The position numbers and the translations under genes were made by a program. Below the pieces are notes generated by a model. That model was given only the letters and a program-made list of their open reading frames with translations, ran no database searches and was not told the origin of the DNA. A stretch of 34,472 nt of DNA from Sphingobacterium thalpophilum (GTDB lineage: Bacteria > Bacteroidota > Bacteroidia > B-17B0 > Aurantibacillaceae), in the NCBI GenBank assembly GCA_943325195.2, contig CALPON020000016.1:1-34472 (forward strand), read 5' to 3'. How positions within the stretch are numbered: the first letter of the stretch is position 1; the number at the start of each line of letters is the position of its first letter. Below are positions 8,536-18,070 of the stretch, piece by piece.

Positions 8536-11500
8536 TTAGTCGACTATAATTTTGCGGAATACCTCACCCGTTTCTCCACTGAGTTTCAGCACATAGATAC
8601 CTGTTGCGAAGGCATCCACTGGTACCTGTGTCAAACCTGGTAAACAATTACCTTTCTGAATCAATTGTCCGGTTAAGCTGAATAACTGATAGGTCAAGGG
8701 CTTTGTTGTTTCGATAAAAAATGTTTGCTGAACAGGATTCGGATAAATCCTGCTGAGTCCCGCTAGTTCAAGCGCATCTGTTCCCGTCGTGTTTAAAAGA
8801 CAAACCACCGTGCTGGTTTCACAAGCCTTGCCATCGCGAACCTGAACCGTATAACAGCCATTTTGTAAATTCATTGCCACACTTCCCGTGCTAACGGCCG
8901 GACTCCAACTGTAGCTATAGACCGGCGTGCCGCCATTTACCTGGACGGTAATACTTCCGTTGTTGCAATTACCACATGTTGGCGATGTCACCGACAGGGA
9001 GTTACTTAAAGCAGCGGGCTCGCTGATACTGAAACTACTTTTACTGCGACATCCTTTTAGATCGCTCACTTGCAAGGTATACAGTCCAGCACATAAATTG
9101 CTGCAAAGCGACTGGCTGCAACCGGCACTCAGACTGTAAGAATAAGGCCAGGTGCCGGAACTGACATTCGCAGTATAACTACCGTTGCAGAGGGACTGAC
9201 AGGTTGCAGCGCTAGTATTCAAACTTACCTGAGGAACTGCCGCTACAATTACAGGTATCGTCGCTGTCTTCGTGCAGCCATTGCTGAAGCCCGTCACAGT
9301 CAAATTAGCAGTATTGGTAAGACTTAGAGTGTAAACAGGTCCGATAAAGCCACCCGACCAGCTGTAAGAGTTGGCGCCACTCACCGACAAAGAGAGGTTT
9401 TGGCCTGCACAAACGGAGGCATTTGCAGGACTGACCGAGAGCGAAATGGCAGGCCAGACATAAATAGCAACACTCTGCGAACGAACGCAGCCGCTATTGG
9501 CGCCAAGAGCCGTGAAGGTAGTATTACTAGCCATTGTCACGGTGTTTTGCTGACCCAAGATGCCACCCGGTAGCCACGTATAGGTGTTGGCACCAAAGAC
9601 GACGAGACTGACTGTTGTGCCTGCACATACCGTTGAATTGGCAGTGCTGGTAATGCTAAGTGAAGGGGGCGCAATAGGTGTGATGTTCAGCGTTGAAGTG
9701 CTCTGACAACTGCCATTTGAGCCCGTGACACCTAATACGATGGCGGAATTTACCACCATCACAAAACTGGCGCTGTTTGCACCCGTAGTCCAAGTATAAT
9801 TTAGCGCTCCACTAGCAGTTAAAAGAACGGTTCCGCCTATGCAGACGCTTGGGGAAGAAATATTGGTCGTCAATACTGGCACGGCATTGACAGTAACGGA
9901 GACCGTTCGGGTGTTACTGCAAAGTCCATTGTAACCCGTCAGTGTATAGGTGGTGGATGTAGAGGGACTGACCGAAATGACCGAATTTGTACTGCCAGTG
10001 CTCCAGCTATAAGTACTCGCGCCGTTGGCCGACAAAGCGACAGATGCGTTTGGACAAATGGAGGCATTGGCCGCCGTGATAGTGGGTGAGATATTGACCG
10101 AAATACTGGCAGTTGCAGTTCCACTGCAGACGCCATTCACACCGCTTACTGTGTAGACAGTGCTGACAGAAGGCGTCACATTATAGAGAGCGCCAATGGC
10201 TACGGACCCTGCACTTGTGCTCCAGGTATAATTAGAGGCACCGCTTGCCAGCAAGCCTACTGCAGTCCCTGAGCAAATGGTGAATGAGCCTGCTGCCACT
10301 GAGGGATAAGAAGAGACAGAGACCGTGCGTGTCAGGCTTACTGAATTGGATCCATTGGCTGCCTGAATTAGAACGGTATAAATACCAGGCGCGGAATAGG
10401 TAACGGTGGCATTGCTGTTTGTTGAACTTGCAGAGGCAGCGCCACTAAAATTCCAAGAGTAAGAAGTGGCGCCCTGGCTGACGTTACTGAAGGATACCGC
10501 GCTGTTCACACACACAGAAGCAGGATGCGTGACCTGCAGAGAGGGGCTTGGAAAGGCGAGATTAATATTATCGAGGTAAATGGGCTGGCCCCAATGACCA
10601 CGGTTCACAAAAGCAAACATGACATTGGTCTGTCCCGCCGTCAATGCCGTAATATCTATACTGTCCCGCCGCCACTGTGTATTGGTGGGTACAAATAAGG
10701 TGGTCAGATCCGAAGCGGTTGAAAGTTGTGTGCCGCCCTTCAAATAAATGCTGCTCCAGCTACTGCCGCAATTAGTGGAGAGTCGGACTTCCAGACTGTC
10801 GCTATACGTGGCATCATAACGCGCATAGGCCACATCAAAACGTAAACGAGCGGAACTCACGTTGCTGAAGGAAAATTTGGGACTCCGCATCTCATCGCGC
10901 TCGTTGGCTGCATTTAAATTAAAATTGTCAAAAATGGCACAGGCCGTGCTGGTTCCAAAACCTCCGAGGCTGGTCCTGCGTGCCCAGAAAATCTGGTCAT
11001 TGTCAATGTTTTTATCAGACCAGTTGGCAGGAAGAAATGCTGCATTTTCAAATCCTTCTACAAATGGCAGCGAAAGTGGGCCCGCCACCGTGATATATGC
11101 CGTCTTTGTCACGACAGCACTGGCGCCAAAAGCATTACTGCAGGTCATAGCCACACTGTAGGTACCAGGACTCGCCCAGCTGACAGAGGGATTACTGGAG
11201 GTAGATGTGGAAGGACTGCCCGATTGAAAAGTCCAGCTCCAAGCTGTTGGCATGTAAAGTGAGCTGTCATTAAATTGCACGGCGGTGAGCGGACAAGTCA
11301 TCCTTGGAAAGGCAGTGAAATTGGCAGCGGGCGGCAGAGCAGAAAAGGTACTCGCACAAAGCATGGCGGCATAGGCATCGATCCGTCCCGCTCCCAACTG
11401 ATTACTGGTCACATACGAAGCATTGCCCGCAAGACTGTAGATGTTGGCTGCGGTTGTGCTGATACAATTAAGCACATTGGCTCGGGTCATAAGGGGACTC

Positions 11501-12672
11501 TTACTCAACATCAGTCCCGCCAGTCCCGCCACCAGTGGCGTCGCCATGCTAGTGCCTGAACTTTGGATGTAAGCCGGTGTGGCACCAGTGTATGGCACGG
11601 TGCTATTGATGTTATCTCCTGGAGCTGAAATGTCGACCCAGGAGCCAAAATTCGAATAAGAGGACTTCACATCCGCGGTATTGACAGCAGAGACACAATA
11701 CACATTGGCATAAGCTCCTGGATAATTTTGGGCGGAAGTATTGGCATTACCTGCCGATGCAAAAACAAGACACCCTTTATTCCAGGCGTAATTTACAATG
11801 GCCTGCTCCGTGGAAGAGGCACCACTGCCACCCCAACTGCAACTGATGATGCGGGCTCTGGCCTTGGCAGCATAAATAATTCCTTCGTAACCATTGGCAA
11901 CAATAGTTGTGCTGCCATTATCGGTCTGACATTTTACAGGAATCATTTTTAAATTCCAGCCAATAGAAGCAATGCCGATACCATTATTCGTGCGCCCCGC
12001 TGCAATACCTGCACAGTGCGTCCCATGGCTCATGCCTGTTTGTGTCGGAACTGGATTGTTATCCCAGTCCGTCGCATCCCAGCCATTGACATCATCCACA
12101 TACCCGTTATTATCGTCATCTACATTATTACCTGCAATCTCTGCCGTGTTGGTATATGTATTTTGAATCAGATCAGCATGGGTCCACATCACCGCATTGT
12201 CAATAATTGCAATCGTTATAGTGGAATTGCCATTAAAAACATTCCAAGCGTTGGCTGCATTTACTTGTGCGAGGTGGATGGGAATGCCTTCGTTTGGAAC
12301 TGCATCCGTTTTCATCAAAGGAACTTTTTCACAGAAACGCACTTCTGTTGTTTTTATTAATTCTTCTTCCAGCGCAGTAACTTGCCAAATGGCATTGAAT
12401 TCTAATTTCAGTACATAGGGTAACAGGGCATCGTCTGAGGCTTCTGCAAAGGGTCGCGTAATCCGTGTGATCTGGTAGGTAGAAATTAGCCGTGATAAAA
12501 AAGGAAAGTCGGCCGCACGCAGTTTGCGTGGATTTATACCCATGCAGTTTTTTATAGCAGCGGGATTAACTTGAACATATAGCTGACCATCCCTAAAAGC
12601 AGAGAAAACGCTCTGAGCAGACACTTGGCCGAGCGAACTAATAAACAGAAACAGAAATATAATTTTTCTCAT
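8536..12672 (-). CDS. S8 subtilisin-like peptidase with PKD domain, Ig/PKD-like repeats and T9SS type A sorting domain
   Basis: Likely start MRKIIFLFLFISSLGQVSAQ at 12672; triad regions IAIIDNAV (D), GMSHGTHCAGIAAG (H), GTSMATPLVAGLAG (S); C-terminal IYPNPVQQTFFIETT...GIYVLKLSGETGEVFRKIIVD. Confidence 0.9.
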   Translation of the reverse strand: MRKIIFLFLFISSLGQVSAQSVFSAFRDGQLYVQVNPAAIKNCMGINPRKLRAADFPFLSRLISTYQITRITRPFAEASDDALLPYVLKLEFNAIWQVTALEEELIKTTEVRFCEKVPLMKTDAVPNEGIPIHLAQVNAANAWNVFNGNSTITIAIIDNAVMWTHADLIQNTYTNTAEIAGNNVDDDNNGYVDDVNGWDATDWDNNPVPTQTGMSHGTHCAGIAAGRTNNGIGIASIGWNLKMIPVKCQTDNGSTTIVANGYEGIIYAAKARARIISCSWGGSGASSTEQAIVNYAWNKGCLVFASAGNANTSAQNYPGAYANVYCVSAVNTADVKSSYSNFGSWVDISAPGDNINSTVPYTGATPAYIQSSGTSMATPLVAGLAGLMLSKSPLMTRANVLNCISTTAANIYSLAGNASYVTSNQLGAGRIDAYAAMLCASTFSALPPAANFTAFPRMTCPLTAVQFNDSSLYMPTAWSWTFQSGSPSTSTSSNPSVSWASPGTYSVAMTCSNAFGASAVVTKTAYITVAGPLSLPFVEGFENAAFLPANWSDKNIDNDQIFWARRTSLGGFGTSTACAIFDNFNLNAANERDEMRSPKFSFSNVSSARLRFDVAYARYDATYSDSLEVRLSTNCGSSWSSIYLKGGTQLSTASDLTTLFVPTNTQWRRDSIDITALTAGQTNVMFAFVNRGHWGQPIYLDNINLAFPSPSLQVTHPASVCVNSAVSFSNVSQGATSYSWNFSGAASASSTNSNATVTYSAPGIYTVLIQAANGSNSVSLTRTVSVSSYPSVAAGSFTICSGTAVGLLASGASNYTWSTSAGSVAIGALYNVTPSVSTVYTVSGVNGVCSGTATASISVNISPTITAANASICPNASVALSANGASTYSWSTGSTNSVISVSPSTSTTYTLTGYNGLCSNTRTVSVTVNAVPVLTTNISSPSVCIGGTVLLTASGALNYTWTTGANSASFVMVVNSAIVLGVTGSNGSCQSTSTLNITPIAPPSLSITSTANSTVCAGTTVSLVVFGANTYTWLPGGILGQQNTVTMASNTTFTALGANSGCVRSQSVAIYVWPAISLSVSPANASVCAGQNLSLSVSGANSYSWSGGFIGPVYTLSLTNTANLTVTGFSNGCTKTATIPVIVAAVPQVSLNTSAATCQSLCNGSYTANVSSGTWPYSYSLSAGCSQSLCSNLCAGLYTLQVSDLKGCRSKSSFSISEPAALSNSLSVTSPTCGNCNNGSITVQVNGGTPVYSYSWSPAVSTGSVAMNLQNGCYTVQVRDGKACETSTVVCLLNTTGTDALELAGLSRIYPNPVQQTFFIETTKPLTYQLFSLTGQLIQKGNCLPGLTQVPVDAFATGIYVLKLSGETGEVFRKIIVD

Positions 12673-12979
12673 GTGAGTCGGAACCATAAAGATAGTATAA
12701 ATGCGCATTTTTACGACAAACGGCTGCAATTTAAAACGGGTCTTAAAAAACTTAAGAAAAGTACTTTTAGAGCAGCAGCAAGGATGGCAGCGCGCTATCC
12801 AAAAAACATCCGAAAATTTTTGTGTATGACCATTTTTTTTTACCTTGGAAGTAGAGGGGCGAAGGATGTGTCTTTAAATAGACCTCTTAGTCCACCAGTC
12901 AGATAAAAAGACGTCGAAAGGACCTTCGTGCTGCTTTTTTATTGATTATATTTAGAGGCTGCAAAGCTTGTTTTAATGT

Positions 12980-13924
12980 ATGATAGTAGCGGTTATTGAT
13001 TGCGGGACAAATACCTTTAATCTTCTCATAACACGTGTGATTGACAAACAAACATGCGAAAAACTCCACAATGACAGAATTGCTGTCCGTCTGGGCGAAG
13101 GAAGTATCAATGCAGGGTATATTTCTGATGTGCCTTATCAGCGGGGACTGTCGGCGATGAAAAAATTTCAGGCGAAATTAGTTGAATACGGTGTGGAAAA
13201 AACACTAGCCTTCGCTACTTCTGCCATTCGGGATGCTGCCAATGGTCTAGAGTTTGTGAAGGAAATTGAAACCACAACGGGCCTTGCAATCAAAATTATT
13301 GATGGTAGTCGCGAAGCGGAATTGATCTATATCGGTAACCGTGGCGCACTGGATTTATCCGATACCGTTTCACTCATTATGGATATTGGGGGTGGTAGCA
13401 ATGAATTTATTCTTTGTAACCGTTTCCGTGTTTTCTGGAAAAGAAGTTTTCGCGTGGGTGCTGCCAGACTGCTCGAAATGTTTCCTCACCAAAGTCCTAT
13501 TACCGAAGAAGAAAAGAATAAAATCCGTACCCATTTGGACCAGCAATTGCAGCCACTCTTCACTGCCGCTGCAGACCACCCGCCTTTGGAATTAATCGGC
13601 TCATCAGGGGCTTTTGATTCCATTGTCGAAATGATTTGCGGGGAATTAAATGGAGAACCTTTTTCTTTTGAAAAAACAGCTTATCACATTCAAATGGATC
13701 AGTTCCGTCAGATTACTGAAAAAGTTTTCGGTTCAAGCCTTGAACAACGCGGGGAGATAAAAGGGCTCATACCTATTCGTGTAGACATGATGGTCATTTC
13801 CTGTCTAATGATCGAACATATTCTTAGTCGTCTAAATATCAACCAGATGAGGGTCTCCTCTTATAGTTTAAAAGAAGGTGCACTTCTCGATTTTATACAA
13901 AACGAATTTAAATACTATGGCTAA
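12980..13924 (+). CDS. ppx: Exopolyphosphatase / guanosine pentaphosphatase family (Ppx/GppA)
   Basis: MIVAVIDCGTNTFNLLI, LAFATSAIRDAANG, LIMDIGGGSNEFILC. Confidence 0.88.
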   Translation: MIVAVIDCGTNTFNLLITRVIDKQTCEKLHNDRIAVRLGEGSINAGYISDVPYQRGLSAMKKFQAKLVEYGVEKTLAFATSAIRDAANGLEFVKEIETTTGLAIKIIDGSREAELIYIGNRGALDLSDTVSLIMDIGGGSNEFILCNRFRVFWKRSFRVGAARLLEMFPHQSPITEEEKNKIRTHLDQQLQPLFTAAADHPPLELIGSSGAFDSIVEMICGELNGEPFSFEKTAYHIQMDQFRQITEKVFGSSLEQRGEIKGLIPIRVDMMVISCLMIEHILSRLNINQMRVSSYSLKEGALLDFIQNEFKYYG

Positions 13925-15068
13925 AATTTTAATCATTGACGATGAAAAGGCGATCCGCCGCTCCATCCGTGAGATTCTGGAATTTGAAAAACACCAGGTC
14001 GAGGAGGCGGAAGATGGACAGATGGGACTGAATATGGCTCTTAAAAATGCCTATGATGTGGTGTTGAGTGATATCAAAATGCCGAAACTGGACGGGACGG
14101 AGTTGCTTCAAAAAGTAATGGAGGCAGGACTGGACACCTCGGTGATCATGATGAGCGGACATGGCACGATTGAAACTGCGGTGGAAGCAGTGAAAACGGG
14201 CGCTTACGATTACCTGTCCAAGCCTATTGATCTGAATCGCCTACTGGTTGCTATCCGCAATGCCGTGGAAAAAAACACATTGGTAACCGAGACAAAAATA
14301 CTAAAGAAAAAATCTGGAAAACTCACGGCCATGATTGGCGAGTCAGCCGGCATTCAGCACATTCGCGACCTCATCGAAAAAGTAGCGCCAACGGAAGCAA
14401 AAGTCCTTATCACAGGCAGTAATGGTAGTGGAAAAGAGCTAGTAGCGCGACTGCTGCATGAAAAAAGCAACCGCTCTTTCGGACCCCTGATTGAGGTAAA
14501 TTGCGCCGCTATTCCTTCTGAGCTCATTGAAAGTGAATTGTTTGGTCATGAAAAAGGCTCCTTCACCAGCGCCGTGGCTACCCGCAAGGGCAAGTTTGAA
14601 TTGGCAGAAGGTGGTACACTCTTTCTGGATGAAATAGGCGACATGAGTCTCAGTGCCCAAGCCAAGGTATTACGAGCGCTACAGGAAAATAAAATAACGC
14701 GGGTAGGCGGCGATAAAGAAATTAAAGTCAATGTCCGAGTAGTCGCAGCAACGAACAAGGATCTGCAAAAAGAAATACAGAAAGAAAACTTTAGAGAAGA
14801 TCTTTTTCATCGACTCAGCGTTATCCCTCTGCATGTTCCTTCATTGGATGATCGCAAAGAGGACATTCCGCTGCTGGCAGAGTATTTTCTAGATAACATC
14901 TGCACGGAAATGGGAATGGGACGAAAAAAAATAAAAGTGGAAGCCATTCAGTTACTGCAGAATAAAAGCTGGACGGGTAATATCAGGCAGTTTCGCAATG
15001 TCATTGAACGACTTATTATTCTGGGCGGGAAAGAAATTTCTGCCGAAGACGTGACGCAATTCGGTTAA
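13917..15068 (+). CDS. NtrC-like response regulator: receiver plus AAA+ domain, no evident C-terminal HTH
   Basis: Start MAKILIIDDEKAIRRSIREIL at 13917, overlapping the ppx stop; receiver (DVVLSDIKMPKLDG), Walker A GSNGSGKE, Walker B GGTLFLDEIGDM, GSFTSA at the GAFTGA position; ends ISAEDVTQFG*. Confidence 0.9.
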   Translation: MAKILIIDDEKAIRRSIREILEFEKHQVEEAEDGQMGLNMALKNAYDVVLSDIKMPKLDGTELLQKVMEAGLDTSVIMMSGHGTIETAVEAVKTGAYDYLSKPIDLNRLLVAIRNAVEKNTLVTETKILKKKSGKLTAMIGESAGIQHIRDLIEKVAPTEAKVLITGSNGSGKELVARLLHEKSNRSFGPLIEVNCAAIPSELIESELFGHEKGSFTSAVATRKGKFELAEGGTLFLDEIGDMSLSAQAKVLRALQENKITRVGGDKEIKVNVRVVAATNKDLQKEIQKENFREDLFHRLSVIPLHVPSLDDRKEDIPLLAEYFLDNICTEMGMGRKKIKVEAIQLLQNKSWTGNIRQFRNVIERLIILGGKEISAEDVTQFG

Positions 15069-15075
15069 CACCAGC

Positions 15076-15112
15076 AAAAAAAATCCCGTTCAATACGAAC
15101 GGGATTTTTTAA
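15076..15112. terminator. Intrinsic, bidirectional terminator between convergent genes
   Basis: AAATCCCGTTC (15081-15091) aatac GAACGGGATTT (15097-15107), flanked by A and T tracts. Confidence 0.9.
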
Positions 15113-15129
15113 TAAGGCGCATCTCCTTC

Positions 15130-17373
15130 TTAATTAATGGGGCGTCCGAGGAAATCTACCATGATTAAATCCTCCAGCGTATAACGTTTACCTCCAATAA
15201 AGGCAATAATCCACGCATCTTTCAAGCCACGCGCAATGAGTTTCTGACGATTTTTTTCAGCGACATTCAAGGTGATAAATTCGTTTTGAATAAACCGGGT
15301 GAGACTGTCGGGATAGGTTTCCGAAGTAATTTTCCCTAGATCCTTAAGCTTATCTGTTTTAAATTTTGCGGGATGTTTATAAGCACCAATCTGCACCGTG
15401 TAACGAATATTGGCTGCGCAATAATTACCCATGCGATCGAGCAAGACCTTGTATACTTCCTCGTCATTGAGCGATTTACCTTTAATATCGCTTAGATTGC
15501 CAAGGACCGAACTGCAGTTTTCGCTTTTAGGTTCCGTCATATCCTTCTTAACAGGCGCAGACGCGCTGTTTTTCTTTTTCTCCGCGCCCTTTTTAGCCGT
15601 TACCATTAGGGGATCAGGTTCTATTGCCTTTACCTCTTCTTTCATTCGCTCAGGAGCCAGCGTCGGTGTTGCAGTCGCAACTTTTTCCGGTTCTGGTGAA
15701 CTAGTCGAGCTTGCTGCTATAGTTGCTGTTGGTACAATAGTTGCTGTTTTTGCGAGAGTGGGACTTGGCACAATGGTCGCTGTGTACAGGTAAAAGTCCT
15801 TTACTTTTTCTAGATAAGTCCCCAGCTTTTCGATATCAAATTCTTCAGAAACAGATGTAAAACCATCCGCACTGACTTCCAATTGATAGTTGAATCCCGG
15901 TTTGAGAACCGTCAGGTATTTTCCATTTTCAGACTGTACATTAAAAGCAGTCAATTTTTCAGTGGTCCCCACTTTCTTTATTTCAATTTTTGCTGCAATT
16001 GGTTTGTCATTTCCATAAACAACACCCTTTAATAAGGCTACTACTGGCTTTTCACCTAAAATACCGGGTGTCACCATGTAGATGTCCAGATCACCTTGGG
16101 CGCCTTTCGCATCCCGTCCACTGCTAAAAAAACCTTTATCTCCTTTTGAATTGATTACGTAATAACTATCATCTTCGACGGTATTCAGGGGAATTCCCAT
16201 ACTCCGCGGGACCATCCAGTCAGTTCCTTCCTTAATTGTATACATAATGTCATAGCCACCGATGCTGAGATGACCCTGCGAACTAAAGAATAAAGTAATG
16301 CCATCGGTATGAATAAAAGGGGCATCGTCGTCGTACTTCGTGTTTATTTTCGGTCCCAGATTTACAGCGGGACCCCAGTCTCCGTTGAGCAATTCACTGA
16401 CATAGAGATCGCGCCCGCCAAAGCCACCGGCACGACTGCTGGCAAAGTACAATTGTTTACCATCTGCCGAAATTGAACAGGAGCCTTCCCATTCGTCCGG
16501 TGTATTAATATTCGCATTCAGGGGCACTGGCTGACCAAATTCGCTTCCTTTTAGTTTACTGACATAAATATCCCCTTCATTTTTATTATCGCTTCGAAAG
16601 GTAAAAAGAGTGTTTCCGTCTGGTGACAAGGCGATTACGGCATCATTCCCGATACTGTTTAGACTCTTCATCGGTTCTGGCTTTGTCCATTTAGTTCCGC
16701 TGCTGTCTTTACGACTAAAATAAATATCAGATAATAGTAAGCCCTTAGGGTCTGATTGTAGGGAAGTATTTACCCGTCCGCCTGTACTTTTTTCACCCAC
16801 ATAGGTAAAAATCATGAGTGATTCATCCGCCGTAATTACCGGCACACCTTCTATTTCTGGTGTATTCACCGGACCGCCAATATTCTCTATCTCCGCAATG
16901 ACTTTGTTGCTGGTCAGTGTTTTACCATTGTCGCAGTTCATAAGGGTTACTTCCACAAGACTTAATAATTCCTTGTCTTCGCGTTTTTTACTACTGCTTA
17001 AAAGTTCAACGAGGGGACGTAGTGTTTTGATTGCCTCGTCGAACTTGTAATTGCGATGGTATGCAAATCCCAGGTAGGCTTCGACCTCCAATGTCGCATA
17101 ATTGGTCTTTAGATTTTTAAACAATTCAATGGCACGAATCTTTTTAGCGGGATAGTTCAGGCAGCAATAGCCCAGATTAAATTGATAGAGCATCTCCTGA
17201 GGATAACGGGCGCATAAATTATCAAACGCATCATAGGCCTTCACGTAGTTATGGGCTTCTAAGTAGCCATAAGCCTGTTCTTCAAGAACAGCGCGGGTTT
17301 GAGCTTTACTACTGATAGCAAAAAACAACAGAGAAAGAGCCAGTAGTAGATTTCTGTTTAACTTCATGATCAT
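15130..17373 (-). CDS. TPR plus PD40 (WD40-like) protein with Thr/Pro-rich linker and SPOR-like C-terminal region
   Basis: N-terminal TPR-like helices; PD40 motifs (ALSPDGNTLFTFRSD, ISADGKQLYFASSRAGGFGGRDLYVSE); linker TATIVPSPTLAKTATIVPTATIAASS; C-terminal RYTVQIGAYKHPAKF. Confidence 0.75.
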   Translation of the reverse strand: MIMKLNRNLLLALSLLFFAISSKAQTRAVLEEQAYGYLEAHNYVKAYDAFDNLCARYPQEMLYQFNLGYCCLNYPAKKIRAIELFKNLKTNYATLEVEAYLGFAYHRNYKFDEAIKTLRPLVELLSSSKKREDKELLSLVEVTLMNCDNGKTLTSNKVIAEIENIGGPVNTPEIEGVPVITADESLMIFTYVGEKSTGGRVNTSLQSDPKGLLLSDIYFSRKDSSGTKWTKPEPMKSLNSIGNDAVIALSPDGNTLFTFRSDNKNEGDIYVSKLKGSEFGQPVPLNANINTPDEWEGSCSISADGKQLYFASSRAGGFGGRDLYVSELLNGDWGPAVNLGPKINTKYDDDAPFIHTDGITLFFSSQGHLSIGGYDIMYTIKEGTDWMVPRSMGIPLNTVEDDSYYVINSKGDKGFFSSGRDAKGAQGDLDIYMVTPGILGEKPVVALLKGVVYGNDKPIAAKIEIKKVGTTEKLTAFNVQSENGKYLTVLKPGFNYQLEVSADGFTSVSEEFDIEKLGTYLEKVKDFYLYTATIVPSPTLAKTATIVPTATIAASSTSSPEPEKVATATPTLAPERMKEEVKAIEPDPLMVTAKKGAEKKKNSASAPVKKDMTEPKSENCSSVLGNLSDIKGKSLNDEEVYKVLLDRMGNYCAANIRYTVQIGAYKHPAKFKTDKLKDLGKITSETYPDSLTRFIQNEFITLNVAEKNRQKLIARGLKDAWIIAFIGGKRYTLEDLIMVDFLGRPIN

Positions 17374-17467
17374 GCACTTTTTACTTTTCCGAAAGGTCCA
17401 ATTAAACTCTCCGACTTTTCAGTCAGGCAGACAAACTTATTAAGAATCAATTGTTTACTAATCACTC

Positions 17468-18070
17468 TTACCAAGAACAATTGCACGGAGGACTGAAGTA
17501 AATTTTACATTCCGGCAGCATCGACTGGATGTTTTCCTGGTTCTGTGCAGGGATGAGGATGTTTCGCAGATCCATCCAGCGCAGATTTTTTAGTTTAGCA
17601 AGTGATTCTGGAAAATAATCCAGATTGTTACTCCACAAATCGGCATATTCCAACTTTTCCAGATCGCCGAAGGAGTAGGGTATCACCTGAATTTCGTTTT
17701 GATTCAAATTGAGGTGGACGAGGTTTGCAAACTGGCCAATGTTTTTGGGTAAAGCTAGTAAGCCGTTTCGACTGACAATCAGGTATTGCAGATTTTTTAG
17801 TTGTACTAGGGAGTCCGGTAATTCCTTCAGCGAATTTTTGCTTAGGTCAAGATATTGTAGGTTTTTTAATTCCAGGATTTCTGGAGGAAAAGTTTTTAAT
17901 TTTTGTTTACGCAGACTGAGGCGGATAACGGCGGAGGGATTTTCCAGAGCAGCTTGCAGGTCCGTATACTCTGGCGCAAGGGCGAGTTCGAGGGAATCCA
18001 ATAATTGTGAGCGCAGGGGGCTTAGCGCTCCGCCGACCAATAAAATCAGAAGTGCAAAAATATACCTCAT
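17468..18070 (-). CDS. Secreted leucine-rich-repeat protein
   Basis: Repeated LxxLxxLxxLxLxxNxLxxLP units (LKNLQYLDLSKNSLKELPDSLVQLKNLQYLIVSRNGLLALP...). Confidence 0.85.
   Translation of the reverse strand: MRYIFALLILLVGGALSPLRSQLLDSLELALAPEYTDLQAALENPSAVIRLSLRKQKLKTFPPEILELKNLQYLDLSKNSLKELPDSLVQLKNLQYLIVSRNGLLALPKNIGQFANLVHLNLNQNEIQVIPYSFGDLEKLEYADLWSNNLDYFPESLAKLKNLRWMDLRNILIPAQNQENIQSMLPECKIYFSPPCNCSW

Noticed and set aside
12625-12906. 93-aa plus ORF between the subtilase and ppx
   Set aside because: Starts antisense to the subtilase signal peptide; basic, unstructured translation; more likely the intergenic promoter region.
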